From: Mucilaginibacter sp. KACC 22773
GTDB lineage: Bacteria; Bacteroidota; Bacteroidia; Sphingobacteriales; Sphingobacteriaceae
Length of the DNA stretch: 64,000 nt
Direction of reading: 5' to 3'
Assembly (NCBI RefSeq): GCF_028736215.1
Contig: NZ_CP117883.1
Coordinates: 6,572,001-6,636,000, forward strand
Shown: piece after piece, positions 51,907 through 61,855 of the stretch
Position numbering within the stretch: position 1 is the first letter of the stretch
Layout: every line of letters begins with the position of its first letter
Translations under genes and position numbers: made by a program
The notes under the pieces: generated by a model
Database searches by the model: none
Told to the model about the DNA's origin: nothing
What the model saw: only the letters and a program-made list of their open reading frames with translations

Positions 51907-53007
51907 CTACGCCTTCTTGCCAACGATATAGTCCAGAATCTGCTTTTTAAACCTTTCCGTTGAAAACCCGGCGGCGTGTGTAACAATTTCATTATAATTA
52001 AAAAATGATTTATTAACATCAAACCATTCAACCGCTTGTTTGATTGATTCTACCGATTGCTCGTCGAAAAATATTCCTGTTTTGTTTTCGATGACGCTTT
52101 CTAAAGCCCCGCCTTTTTTATAGGCGATAACTGGCGTGCCGCAAGCCTGTGCTTCTACCGGTAAAATGCCGAAATCCTCTTCGGCTGCAAAAACAAAAGC
52201 CTTTGCTTCTGCCAGGTACCTTTTTAACTCATGAAATGGCTGATGTCCCAATAATATAGTATTTGACTTTGCTAATTTGCTCACTTTTTTAAAATCAGGC
52301 CCATCCCCAATAACAAAGAGTTTTTTATCCGGCATTTGGGCAAAAGCCTGAACAATAAGGTCAATTTTTTTATAGGGCACAAACCTCGAGCAAGTGACGT
52401 AATAATCACTCTTCTTATAAACAGGCAAAAAATCTTCTGTTGCAACGTTAGGATGAATAACTGTGCTTTCGCGGCCGTAAATCTTCTTGATACGCTTAGC
52501 GATATAGTTTGAATTGGCTATAAAATGATCAACACGGTTGGTGCTAATAATATCCCAGGCCCGGATCCGATGAAGCAGGTATTTTGCGACAAATCCCTTT
52601 ACACCTTTATTCAATCCGGATTCTTTTAAATACTGATGGTGCAAGTCCCAGGCATATCTTATCGGAGAGTGGCAATAACAAATATGCAACTGGTTTGAAT
52701 TTGTTAACGCCCCCTTGGCCACGGCATGAGAAGATGAAATGACCAGGTCATAACCCGACAAATCAAATTGTTCAACCGCAAGGGGGAACAGTGGTAGGTA
52801 TGACCTGTATTTTGTTTTCGCGAAAGGCAGCTTCTGAATAAATGATGTTGTTATCTTATGATTGCTAAGATTCAACGCCTTAATAGTTTCATCCCGCGCA
52901 ACCAATGTAAAAATATCGGCATTCGGATAAAGTGAGGCTATTTCTTTAAAAACATTTTCTGAGCCGCCAATAACGGTAAGCCATTCATGTACTAATGCTA
53001 CTTTCAA
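51907..53007 (-). CDS. GT4-family glycosyltransferase
   Basis: GT-B fold enzyme of 366 aa with the N-terminal HEWLTVIGGSENVF acceptor loop and the C-terminal EX7E donor motif EDFGILPVEAQACGTPVIAY. It also has CSRFVPYKKIDLIV. This subfamily includes bacterial mannosyl- and fucosyltransferases with HICYCHSPIRYAWD, but the sugar cannot be told. Overlaps the upstream glycosyltransferase gene by 4 bp. Confidence 0.88.
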   Translation of the reverse strand: MKVALVHEWLTVIGGSENVFKEIASLYPNADIFTLVARDETIKALNLSNHKITTSFIQKLPFAKTKYRSYLPLFPLAVEQFDLSGYDLVISSSHAVAKGALTNSNQLHICYCHSPIRYAWDLHHQYLKESGLNKGVKGFVAKYLLHRIRAWDIISTNRVDHFIANSNYIAKRIKKIYGRESTVIHPNVATEDFLPVYKKSDYYVTCSRFVPYKKIDLIVQAFAQMPDKKLFVIGDGPDFKKVSKLAKSNTILLGHQPFHELKRYLAEAKAFVFAAEEDFGILPVEAQACGTPVIAYKKGGALESVIENKTGIFFDEQSVESIKQAVEWFDVNKSFFNYNEIVTHAAGFSTERFKKQILDYIVGKKA

Positions 53008-54062
53008 ATTTTAATAATTAAAGTTTCTACTGTTTTGGCAATTTGCTTAGCCGACACTTTCCAACTAAATCTGTTACTGTTTTGCTTACCTTTTTTAATG
53101 AGACTATTACGCAAATCCCCGTCGTTAAGTAATAAGTCTATCCTTTTCGATATATCGTTTGTATCAAGAGGATCTAAGTATAAACTGGCATCACCGCAAA
53201 CTTCCCGCAAGCTGGGAATATCAGAAACAAGGGTAGGGCAGCCATATTGCATAGCCTCGATAGGAGGAAGCCCAAAGCCTTCATATAGGCTTGGATAAAC
53301 AAACATTTGCGCTTGCATATATAAACCCGCTAACTGAGCGTCATCAACACGCCCCGTAAATATGACGTTTCCATTGGTTCTGAGCATTTCGTTACCCTGG
53401 TTATTAAAAATTGAATTAACATCGCCAACAATAACAAGTTTGAGATCTTTGTTAGTTGTTAATTTAAAAGCTTCTATAAGGTTCAGGATATTTTTTCTTT
53501 TATCTATCGATCCAACCGTTAAAATATACCTCCCGTAACCTGCCCCGGCGTATTTTGGAGCCGCCAGATCTGATACTCCATTATATATTACTTTTATTTT
53601 TCGAGGATCAATCCCAATGTACTTCACAATTTCCGACTTAGAGAAATCACTAACGGTGAAAACAATTTGGGCCTTTTTAGCAATTCGCGGGATTAGAAAT
53701 TTATAGAAGCGTACGAAGTTTTTGCTAAACCAATCGGGATTGACTAAAAAAGCAACATCATGCAACGTTATGGCCTGATTGTTATAAAAAAGCGGAGCTA
53801 CGTTACACAAGTTGATCAAAAATGGCGTCTCATTTTTTTTTAAATACCGGGGCAGGTCAATTTGCTCCCAGGCAACACCACTACGCTTACCTATTATGGC
53901 TACTTCAAGTTCTGCCGCTAACTGATGGTGAATAATATTTGACGGGGCAACAAATTTAACCGAGGGCGTCAACGCTTTTAAATGCCGGGCAATTTCGATG
54001 GCAAAACGTTGTACCCCGGTAAGTTTTTGGGTAAGAAAACGGGCGTTTACTACGATATTCAT
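53004..54062 (-). CDS. GT4-family glycosyltransferase
   Basis: GT-B enzyme of 352 aa. It opens with ARFLTQKLTGVQRFAIEIARHL, has YNGVSD and ILTVGSIDKRKNILNLIEAF, and ends in the EX7E motif EGFGLPPIEAMQYGCPTLVSD. Similar to mannosyltransferases of the MtfB/WbpY type. Start lies 2 bp after the stop of the polymerase gene. Confidence 0.88.
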   Translation of the reverse strand: MNIVVNARFLTQKLTGVQRFAIEIARHLKALTPSVKFVAPSNIIHHQLAAELEVAIIGKRSGVAWEQIDLPRYLKKNETPFLINLCNVAPLFYNNQAITLHDVAFLVNPDWFSKNFVRFYKFLIPRIAKKAQIVFTVSDFSKSEIVKYIGIDPRKIKVIYNGVSDLAAPKYAGAGYGRYILTVGSIDKRKNILNLIEAFKLTTNKDLKLVIVGDVNSIFNNQGNEMLRTNGNVIFTGRVDDAQLAGLYMQAQMFVYPSLYEGFGLPPIEAMQYGCPTLVSDIPSLREVCGDASLYLDPLDTNDISKRIDLLLNDGDLRNSLIKKGKQNSNRFSWKVSAKQIAKTVETLIIKI

Positions 54063-54064
54063 TC

Positions 54065-55315
54065 TTACTTCTTCAGGATAAAAATGTAAAAAAAGAGTAC
54101 AATAAGTGGCGGAAAAAACATGTAAGAGAAAACGTAAAAGCCAGAAAATTGCATTCCAATTAAACTATAAAAAGTAATAGCTACAATATTTTTAGCCATG
54201 TTTCGATTTTTCATCCAGTGTTTAAGATATTTGGTAAAATATCCAATTATTAACCCGGATATCAAACTTACCATAATTACACCGGGCCAGGAAAACGACG
54301 TATATCCCCATATTGATACCGGTAGCCGTAAGCCCCCCGATGTAATGTCATTTAGATCGGTATCAGGGCTTATAACACTTAGTGCCCAAACCGATGGATT
54401 CCATTTATAATGTCCTGGCACCAATCCTCCCAAAAAAGTTTTACCATAGGTGAGTTCGGGATTGAGCAAATACATTTTTAAAAACTGCAACTGATCTGAT
54501 ATATCCGGAGCTCCGGAGGCGATAAGCGTCCATATGGAATCTTCAGCGTACAGATCCGTAAATTGATCTATACCAAAAATGAGCCCTATAATATAATAAG
54601 AGATACTGCCAACAATAATGGTTAGGGAATTTATAATAACAAACAGCCATGAATATATTTTACCCTTACTGGCACATACTAAACCAATAACTGTTAATAA
54701 GGCAAATGCCGTTGTGCCCCGGTTTAATGTCGATAATAATACGCATGACGCCAATATAATTAATGAAAAATTAAACAGGCTTCTTTTTAGATAAAACAAT
54801 ATAAACCCAAAAGCGATAGCATTAATTAAAATAAGATTAGCAACCCGGTATAAAACCGCAACTCTCATGTAAGGAGCCTGATATGGTCCTCTAAAAAACT
54901 TGGCGTTGAGTGGATCACTTGCAAAGGCGGGCACAAAGCCCATCACCAGGTAGCTTAATAACATCCCCACTATGCCAACTATCAAAAATATCTGTGTAAG
55001 CTTTATAAATCTTTTTTCGTAAAACTCATCGCTTCTGATCACAAAGCTTAAGGGCATTGTTATAAGAGGCAAAAAGTTACCAAGCAGTATGCCAACCAAA
55101 TAGCAAAAAGCCCCTAAAACTGTTATTTTATAAAACAGGTCAAAAACTTCGCCGTTGTAATTTTCATTATCGCTTAACATTAACAACGGAACAAAATAAG
55201 CTACGAACACAAAACCAACATTTAACCACATGGGGATGTTGTATCTGCTTGGCCAAATTATTAGCGGTCCGATTGCTAAAATTGTTAATGAAATAAAGAG
55301 AATGAAATTACCCAT
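54065..55315 (-). CDS. Polysaccharide repeat-unit polymerase (Wzy-like membrane protein)
   Basis: A 416-aa inner-membrane protein with about ten to eleven hydrophobic helices and a large loop at about 240-330 containing LLNPELTYGKTFLGGLVPGHYKW, the usual place for the catalytic loop in Wzy-type polymerases. By elimination and by position among glycosyltransferases it should polymerise repeat units. Sequence families of Wzy are very divergent, so this is a topology-based call. It overlaps the upstream gene by 8 bp. Confidence 0.75.
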   Translation of the reverse strand: MGNFILFISLTILAIGPLIIWPSRYNIPMWLNVGFVFVAYFVPLLMLSDNENYNGEVFDLFYKITVLGAFCYLVGILLGNFLPLITMPLSFVIRSDEFYEKRFIKLTQIFLIVGIVGMLLSYLVMGFVPAFASDPLNAKFFRGPYQAPYMRVAVLYRVANLILINAIAFGFILFYLKRSLFNFSLIILASCVLLSTLNRGTTAFALLTVIGLVCASKGKIYSWLFVIINSLTIIVGSISYYIIGLIFGIDQFTDLYAEDSIWTLIASGAPDISDQLQFLKMYLLNPELTYGKTFLGGLVPGHYKWNPSVWALSVISPDTDLNDITSGGLRLPVSIWGYTSFSWPGVIMVSLISGLIIGYFTKYLKHWMKNRNMAKNIVAITFYSLIGMQFSGFYVFSYMFFPPLIVLFFYIFILKK

Positions 55316-56357
55316 TATTCATGTTGTTATTATGATAATCAGTGGCCAAAACTTTAATAACTGCTTTGGCCGTTTTATTTACAAATGCAAATCTACCTTT
55401 ACAAAGCCTTTTTAATAACGCATAAATAACTCCGGGGGTAACTGTATATAAACAGCTGGGATACCATTTTTTTGTAAACTTGAGCCTATTAACTATCGAA
55501 TAATAATCAGCAAAAGATTTATCTTTATTTTTGCCGCCGAAAGAAGCTCCTTCAATTGAAGTGCCTTCTTTATGATATACAATCGCGTTGGCCTGTAATG
55601 CCGGCTTAAACCCCTTTTGTTTGCTTGCCAAAATCCAATCCAACTCCTCATAGTACAAAAAATAGTCGTCATTCATCAAACCTACTTTTTTCAAAAACGA
55701 AAATGGCAAAAACATTGATGCACCAACTATATAATTATCCGGGTTCATTGTAAAATTATCATATTGTCCGTTATCAATTTCGCCTTCGCCAACATGATAG
55801 GTGCTGCCTAACCACTTGTTGTATCTGCCTGCCACCGCCTGTAATACTTCTTTTTTATAATAAAAGTTAAGCTTACTACCTAATATGGTGTCGCCTTCCC
55901 CATTTTTATAAAATCCAATCAGGTTTTCGAGGCAATCTTTTGCAATAACAGTGTCGTTGTTTAACACCCATATAAAAGAAGATTCATCAGCCTGCCTTAA
56001 TATGTAGTTAAAAGCTAAATTATTAGCAGCGGCAAAACCCTTATTAGCAGCCCTGACAAATAATAAACGCTCGTTTTTTAAATAAGGCATATCGTTAAGC
56101 TGCTCTTCTTTGATATAGCTATAAGGGATAGGCTTTTTAACTAACGGATAAACTAATTCTGGAAATAAAGTCTCTATATCATCTTTGCTTTGGCCGTTAA
56201 GCCAGTTATGGATGTTATTTTCAGAAATATCATCAGGAGAATTATCTATAAGAATAACCTGAAAGTCCTGGTAAGACGATTTCAACACGCTTTCAAGACA
56301 CTCGATGGTGTCCTTATATTTGGTATAATTTACTACTACAATGAAAGCTCTATTCAT
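55308..56357 (-). CDS. GT2-family glycosyltransferase
   Basis: GT-A enzyme of 349 aa similar to rhamnosyltransferases. It has the opening AFIVVVNYTKYKDTIECLESVL, the VILIDNSPDD loop, the metal-site region FIWVLNNDTVIAKDCL, and a catalytic-side YYEELDWIL. Overlaps by 8 bp with the genes on both sides, indicating one transcript. Confidence 0.87.
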   Translation of the reverse strand: MNRAFIVVVNYTKYKDTIECLESVLKSSYQDFQVILIDNSPDDISENNIHNWLNGQSKDDIETLFPELVYPLVKKPIPYSYIKEEQLNDMPYLKNERLLFVRAANKGFAAANNLAFNYILRQADESSFIWVLNNDTVIAKDCLENLIGFYKNGEGDTILGSKLNFYYKKEVLQAVAGRYNKWLGSTYHVGEGEIDNGQYDNFTMNPDNYIVGASMFLPFSFLKKVGLMNDDYFLYYEELDWILASKQKGFKPALQANAIVYHKEGTSIEGASFGGKNKDKSFADYYSIVNRLKFTKKWYPSCLYTVTPGVIYALLKRLCKGRFAFVNKTAKAVIKVLATDYHNNNMNNG

Positions 56358-57870
56358 GTTTTAACTCTGCTTCAATCAGTATTTTTTTACAGGTGAAATA
56401 CTGTAAAAAAGCCATCTTGTTTAACATTCTTTTTATTGGATGCGTTTCGTCAAAGCTATAGCCAAAAACTTTTTTATATTGCAGATTAAAGGAGTTTAGA
56501 AACTTAATTAGCGAAGTTTTAGAATAGAAATTAACCTGCGAACTTTTTGCAAGCGTTAAGCGCCCAAACTTTAAATCGTTTTTCATGAACCCTAAAACAG
56601 TTCCTAAGCTCCTGTAATTGGGCACTACAATAATTAGTTTGGTATCCTGCCGCATCAATTTTATAACATTTTGCATATACTCTAAAATATTCTCCTGGTA
56701 GGGCAATACGGTATCTAAAATAATCACGTCGGCCGCTGCAGGCATATCATTGTCAGTATAACACTTTACGGCAACTCCATTGGGCCAATTATCATTTAAT
56801 GCCGATTTGAACATTGAATTGGCATATAAGGTAAAGCTGCTTTTTTTCAAAAACCTTAATTCCTGAACCGATGACAACCCATGGTGAATGATTACCGGTA
56901 CCGGCGATTTTACTTTATTTATTACCTGGTCAATAAAATCAGCCTTCTGTACCGCATCATCCAGAGGTATTTTGACCGGTTTATTATTTTCTTCCAGCTG
57001 GTTATCTGAGGCTACCTTGATAACATAGTCTGCCAAAGCTTCGGTTGTTAAGTTTCTCCGTGTATGATCTAATAACAAATTGACTTGCTGGTTATATGCC
57101 TCATCAGAAAAAGAAATTTTACTTTCAATCTTTGTTTTTATATCCAGCAATACATCCTTTGGGAAATTGGTCAATGTGTTAGCAGGACAATCCTTTAAAT
57201 CTTTAAAGTACGGCAGGCAGCCATTTGCTAATATTTCATAATGCCTAAGACAATCCCAGCCTTCCTTCTTAAACGTAGCTGCAAACTTGGATGTTCGATA
57301 GTCGGCGTAATATGATTCTTCTGTTTTGTAAATATACGTATTAAGTTCTCCGGGGTAGTTTATCGCCCAATCCCGGCTTTTATGAGGAACGCTATCGACA
57401 ATTTTTTCGACCGGAATTGCAAAACTGATTGGGTATACGTTCTTTTGAGTGCTTACTAATTCTCTTTTAAAATAAAGCCCCTTACTTACCAATTGAGGAA
57501 GCACAGATGTTCTGTCTTCGCCATCAATAAATATAATTTTATTTGAAGGATAGTTATCAAACACCTCTTTTAAAAACAATTTACACTGTTGTACAGCACC
57601 ATAGATTATGTATCTATAATAATTATTTTCAATTCTACTGGCAATTTCGGTTATTGATGGTACATTTTTAACCTGAGTATTCAAAAGGCCATATAAAGAA
57701 AAGCCTTTTCCATATAAATGTTGCTGCTCATCTGGCAACAAGGTGTTGTACATATACCACATGTCATTAACAGATTCTACATCTTTACCATACTTTTCTT
57801 TTAAGCCATGGTATAAAGAATCACATAGATAATCTGGCTGACCGGCACCACTAATAAATAATATTTTCAT
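56350..57870 (-). CDS. Two-part glycosyltransferase-like protein with methyltransferase-like C-terminus
   Basis: A 506-aa protein without a clear family name. The N-terminal part (about 1-300) has YYADYRTSKFAATFKKEGWDCLRHYEILANG, which resembles exostosin/GT1-like sugar transferases. The C-terminal part (about 320-500) has alternating strand and helix patterns like a class I methyltransferase: AADVIILDTVLPYQENILEYM, DTKLIIVVPNYRS, and FYSKTSLIKFLNSFNL. The usual glycine-rich SAM loop is absent or unrecognisable, so that half may be inactive. Probably modifies a sugar in the polymer. Confidence 0.6.
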   Translation of the reverse strand: MKILFISGAGQPDYLCDSLYHGLKEKYGKDVESVNDMWYMYNTLLPDEQQHLYGKGFSLYGLLNTQVKNVPSITEIASRIENNYYRYIIYGAVQQCKLFLKEVFDNYPSNKIIFIDGEDRTSVLPQLVSKGLYFKRELVSTQKNVYPISFAIPVEKIVDSVPHKSRDWAINYPGELNTYIYKTEESYYADYRTSKFAATFKKEGWDCLRHYEILANGCLPYFKDLKDCPANTLTNFPKDVLLDIKTKIESKISFSDEAYNQQVNLLLDHTRRNLTTEALADYVIKVASDNQLEENNKPVKIPLDDAVQKADFIDQVINKVKSPVPVIIHHGLSSVQELRFLKKSSFTLYANSMFKSALNDNWPNGVAVKCYTDNDMPAAADVIILDTVLPYQENILEYMQNVIKLMRQDTKLIIVVPNYRSLGTVLGFMKNDLKFGRLTLAKSSQVNFYSKTSLIKFLNSFNLQYKKVFGYSFDETHPIKRMLNKMAFLQYFTCKKILIEAELKHE

Positions 57871-59159
57871 GAAAGTTTCTTTCTGATAATGCCCGAAAGT
57901 TTATTATAAACTTTAAACGCCAGGGTTTGATAATACCAAACTTTTACTTTACCTAACTTGTCAATTTCGCCAAATAGCTCATTACATCTGTTTTTGTAAT
58001 CAACCTTAAGATTGTCGCCCCAGTCAACAATTAAACTCGGTCTTTTTTCAAATTCAACACCTAATTTGTCAAATACCAGTTGCTCAAGGCTATATACAAT
58101 TGCCTGGGCATTGTACGAACAAGAAATTTTATCAATGGAGTTTTTTCCCATTTCTTTGGCCAATAATGGATTTGAGCTTATTTCGTTAATGGCCCGGGCT
58201 ATTGTTTCTTTTAAACGATAAGATACAAATCCTGTAACTCCGTTATCAACAACCTCAACCTGGGCGTTATCTTTAGCCGGGGTACTTATAGTTACTACCG
58301 GTACCCCCATGCTCATGGCCTCGGCCATAACCATTCCAAAACTTTCACCTATGTTACTTGCGGCCAAAAACACATCCATAGCTTTATAATAGGTTAAAAG
58401 CTGCCTCATATCTGATGTATTGTTTAAGATTACCACGCTATCGGTTATTTTTAATTTTTTTATAACCGCCTTCATGTTTTTTGTGGCGCCCACAAGTAAA
58501 AATTTAGCCTCTCTGTTATATTTAAGATATTCTTTAAATGCGATAAGGGTTATTACATCAAACTTATGATCATCGGCACGACCTACTCTTCCAACCACAA
58601 AACAATCAGCAATGTTGTGTATTTGTTTAAACTTAATTACTTCTTGCACCCCCGGTTCAATATCTTTGCCTTTCAAAAAGTCGATATCAACAGGATAAGG
58701 CAATACCTTTCGTTTATAGGCATATTGATCTGCAAAAGCTTTGTCAAGCTTCATACGTCTTACCAAAATCATTTTTGATATATACAGATCAAAATCAATT
58801 AAATCATAATAGCGGGATTTTTCAAAATGGCCAAAAACGTTGGTCTGTATAATTAACCGGGGTTTGTTTTTATTTAAAAAAGCAAAAAGTTTGTTGTCAA
58901 CCTGGCCATAACCGTGCCAATGAAAAACATCAGTTTGCCGTATAAGCGTTTCAAATTTTTCAAAATCACCATTTAACACCACTACGTTTATACCCAGATC
59001 ACTAATTAGTTTTTCTCTTTCGCCACCTTTATAAAGACCTACAGCGGTAACGTCAAACCTTTCTTTGTCTAAATATTTACAATATAATTGAAGTGCATAT
59101 TCTGTTCCACCCAAGCCTAACTGGTCTGCACATTCAATAATTTTTATCTTTTTTCCCAT
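57867..59159 (-). CDS. GT4-family glycosyltransferase
   Basis: GT-B enzyme of 430 aa. The N-terminus IECADQLGLGGTEYALQLYCKYL and the donor motif ESFGMVMAEAMSMGVPVVTI place it in GT4. Residues about 90-115 contain DVFHWHGYGQVDNKLFAF. Overlaps by 4 bp with the downstream gene and by 26 bp with the flippase gene upstream. Confidence 0.88.
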   Translation of the reverse strand: MGKKIKIIECADQLGLGGTEYALQLYCKYLDKERFDVTAVGLYKGGEREKLISDLGINVVVLNGDFEKFETLIRQTDVFHWHGYGQVDNKLFAFLNKNKPRLIIQTNVFGHFEKSRYYDLIDFDLYISKMILVRRMKLDKAFADQYAYKRKVLPYPVDIDFLKGKDIEPGVQEVIKFKQIHNIADCFVVGRVGRADDHKFDVITLIAFKEYLKYNREAKFLLVGATKNMKAVIKKLKITDSVVILNNTSDMRQLLTYYKAMDVFLAASNIGESFGMVMAEAMSMGVPVVTISTPAKDNAQVEVVDNGVTGFVSYRLKETIARAINEISSNPLLAKEMGKNSIDKISCSYNAQAIVYSLEQLVFDKLGVEFEKRPSLIVDWGDNLKVDYKNRCNELFGEIDKLGKVKVWYYQTLAFKVYNKLSGIIRKKLS

Positions 59160-60717
59160 TTAACGAAATCCGTTTATACGATGAATTGAAAAATCTTTTA
59201 ATTACCATGGCTTCCTCCATATTCAACACCAAAATAAGCCCCAGTTCTGTAAAAAAAATGAATGCTAAAATGACCGAAACCATTATTAAATTATCTTTTA
59301 AATACGGTTTAAGATAATCGCGTAAAAAGTAACCGCCAACCGATAGGGCTAAAAATATAAACAATACTAAAAAAGCATCAGTGAGCATCTTTTTCCGAAA
59401 CTCTTTTAAACCAAAATACATCAATATAAGCCCCATAACAAGGTTAGATAGCATTGAAGAAATTGGAAAAGTATTTAACTCAAAATATTTATTAAAAAAC
59501 AGGTTAAAACATATTTTTACCAAATAAGTTAAAATTACAACTTTTGAAAAAAAGTAAACCCTTTTTTGCGCTATCAGTAGTTGTGTGTAAACCACATAAA
59601 ATATCACAGCAAATAACCCCAATCCATACCATCGCAATAATAAACTTGTAGGTTCAACGTACAGTTCAACAAATTTTCCTCTTACCAATATAATTTCAAC
59701 AATTTCGCGTGGTACAATTATGAGCATAATTGCTATTGGAAGTATTATCAAGGCTGTAAACCGAAAGTATTTCTGAGTTTCCTGCATCAGTTCTTCGCGC
59801 GTATTTTTTACAGCATATAATGATAGCAGTGGGGTTAGCACCGTGGTTACCACAGCAATCATAAGGCCTGTTGGTAGTTCTGTAAATTTTCTTGCGTAAT
59901 CAAGCATCGAGGTGCTTCCAGTTCCCTTGGTTGTTGTTAAGTTCCGCTCAATAATGGTATCGGCCTGAGAAAACAAATAATTGACGTACAACGGCAGCGC
60001 AAAAATAAAAAACGGTTTTACCAGCTGCAAACTCGGCATTACAAGCCTAAATTTGTAGTTGAATTTAAACCTAAGCTCCTTGTATAATATTGCAAGTAGC
60101 AATATGGAACTTACATAAGCCGATACAATCAATGAATAAATACCTATAGACGGCGATAGCACTATTATTAAAATGATGTTCAGCGTAAGGGAGATAAAAG
60201 AAAACAAATCGGGGATAAAATATGATTTATAGGCATTTAAAATTGAACTCCAGATATTAACAACCTCAAGCATGACCAATGAGGGAATTAAAATATTAAT
60301 CATAGAAACCAGCACATTCTTTTGTGCCGGCGTAAAACCGGGAGCAAATAAATCTGCCAGATTTGGCGAGAAGCAATAAACTAAAATACTGATAATTAAC
60401 GATATGATAATTATTGTAGAAATTAGCGAGTTGGTTGCGTCATTAACCTTTTGCTCTGATTCCTCTTCGCGGATATGAATATATTTGGTGATAAATGTTT
60501 CATTAACCGGGCCAAAAAAAAGTTGTATAAATACCGTTATAATTGACACACCAACCAGCCAGGCATCCCTATCGGATGAAGCACCAAAATATTTTGCCGA
60601 TAAAATAATGATAACCAACGTTAACACCGCTTTAACAACTTTAAGCGCACCAAGCCCAATAGTAATAGAGATACTTGATTTTTTAAAATACTGATTTAAT
60701 CTGGACGTAAATTTCAA
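59134..60717 (-). CDS. MurJ/Wzx-like lipid-linked oligosaccharide flippase
   Basis: A 527-aa membrane protein with about 13 to 14 hydrophobic helices and a MurJ-like layout: AKYFGASSDRDAWLVGVSI near the start, FFGPVNETFITKYI, and FADTIIERNL-like SQADTIIERNLT. It should carry undecaprenyl-linked repeat units across the inner membrane. In this context a polysaccharide flippase is more likely than the essential lipid II flippase, although the family is the same. It ends in a basic cytoplasmic tail. Confidence 0.85.
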   Translation of the reverse strand: MKFTSRLNQYFKKSSISITIGLGALKVVKAVLTLVIIILSAKYFGASSDRDAWLVGVSIITVFIQLFFGPVNETFITKYIHIREEESEQKVNDATNSLISTIIIISLIISILVYCFSPNLADLFAPGFTPAQKNVLVSMINILIPSLVMLEVVNIWSSILNAYKSYFIPDLFSFISLTLNIILIIVLSPSIGIYSLIVSAYVSSILLLAILYKELRFKFNYKFRLVMPSLQLVKPFFIFALPLYVNYLFSQADTIIERNLTTTKGTGSTSMLDYARKFTELPTGLMIAVVTTVLTPLLSLYAVKNTREELMQETQKYFRFTALIILPIAIMLIIVPREIVEIILVRGKFVELYVEPTSLLLRWYGLGLFAVIFYVVYTQLLIAQKRVYFFSKVVILTYLVKICFNLFFNKYFELNTFPISSMLSNLVMGLILMYFGLKEFRKKMLTDAFLVLFIFLALSVGGYFLRDYLKPYLKDNLIMVSVILAFIFFTELGLILVLNMEEAMVIKRFFNSSYKRISLNGKKDKNY

Positions 60718-60786
60718 TATGTTTTTAATTAAAGCAGTTTAAGTTAGCGGTTGAATACGTAAGTAAAATTGAATTGATAAAGCAGA

Positions 60787-61842
60787 CTATTTATTAAGCT
60801 CAAAAACTTCCACCAATTCGGTTGTACAGCCTTGCCACGATTTTTGATCTAAAATAAATCGATTTCCATTTTTTGCAATTCTCAATCTTTCGGTATCGTT
60901 TCTTAATAATTTTAATAATGCACTAATAATTTCATTTGTATTGCCGGATTTAAAAATTATTGCGGTTTCGTTATCCTTTGCATACATGAGATGGCCCTCT
61001 GCATCAGAGCAAACAACCGCGCAACCGCAATGCATAGCCTCGATACCCGGTATACCATATCCCTCCCACAGGCTGGGAGTTAAAAATATAGCGCAACTAT
61101 TCATGATGTGTGCTAAATTGGAAGGCGTTTGATGATAGTGAAAATCTGCAGGTAAAGCTGCAGGCCCGGCCGATGTACCAAACAAATGAACCTTTAACTT
61201 TTGATTTTGCAGCTTTAATTGAAGCAGCGCATCCAGGCCGTACTTAGATCCTTTTCGTTCCTCTGTTGAGTACATCATACAAATACTATCCTTATCCCGC
61301 GAATCAATGGGCGATATTATTTTAAAAAGGCTCCTGTCAACGCTTATGGATATTTTATGGATTTTTTCACCAAATTCTTCTATATATTTTTTGATGTGAT
61401 TTGAATAAGTAAGCTTTACTATATTTTTGAATAGATATGAATCGAGAATGTCTTGCTTGTTACCGGTCCAAAATTCGAGGTCCTGTATCAGGTTAAACTT
61501 TTGCCCTTTTGCAACATTTAATATTTGAAGGTCATGCGCCAATGACCAACCAGTAAAAAATATCGCATCAGCGTCCCTTATATCCTTGTTACTTACTTTA
61601 TCTATAATGGCCGATATTATATTACTATTCAATTTAAACCATGCCGGATGTTTGAAGAAAGAAAAGTAGACCTTCCGCAATAGATTACGGGATTTCTTTA
61701 GCTTAAAAAACGATGTTTCCATACAATTGTATATGGCAACATCATGCCCTAAAATATTAAGCTGATTAGCAAACTCATACATAATTTTTGTACCTCCACC
61801 CGGTTTGCGTATAACGTGAGGTAAAATAACATTGATTTTCAT
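60787..61842 (-). CDS. GT4-family glycosyltransferase
   Basis: GT-B enzyme of 351 aa. It opens with VILPHVIRKPGGGTKIMYEFANQL and has the donor motif EGYGIPGIEAMHCGCAVVCSD. FSTEERKGSKYGLDALLQL-like (here MMYSTEERKGSKYG) occurs in rhamnosyl/galactosyltransferases of this group. The gap of 69 bp to the flippase and 13 bp to the chain-length gene keep it in the same transcription unit. Confidence 0.87.
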   Translation of the reverse strand: MKINVILPHVIRKPGGGTKIMYEFANQLNILGHDVAIYNCMETSFFKLKKSRNLLRKVYFSFFKHPAWFKLNSNIISAIIDKVSNKDIRDADAIFFTGWSLAHDLQILNVAKGQKFNLIQDLEFWTGNKQDILDSYLFKNIVKLTYSNHIKKYIEEFGEKIHKISISVDRSLFKIISPIDSRDKDSICMMYSTEERKGSKYGLDALLQLKLQNQKLKVHLFGTSAGPAALPADFHYHQTPSNLAHIMNSCAIFLTPSLWEGYGIPGIEAMHCGCAVVCSDAEGHLMYAKDNETAIIFKSGNTNEIISALLKLLRNDTERLRIAKNGNRFILDQKSWQGCTTELVEVFELNK

Positions 61843-61855
61843 GGAGCCGTTAATT

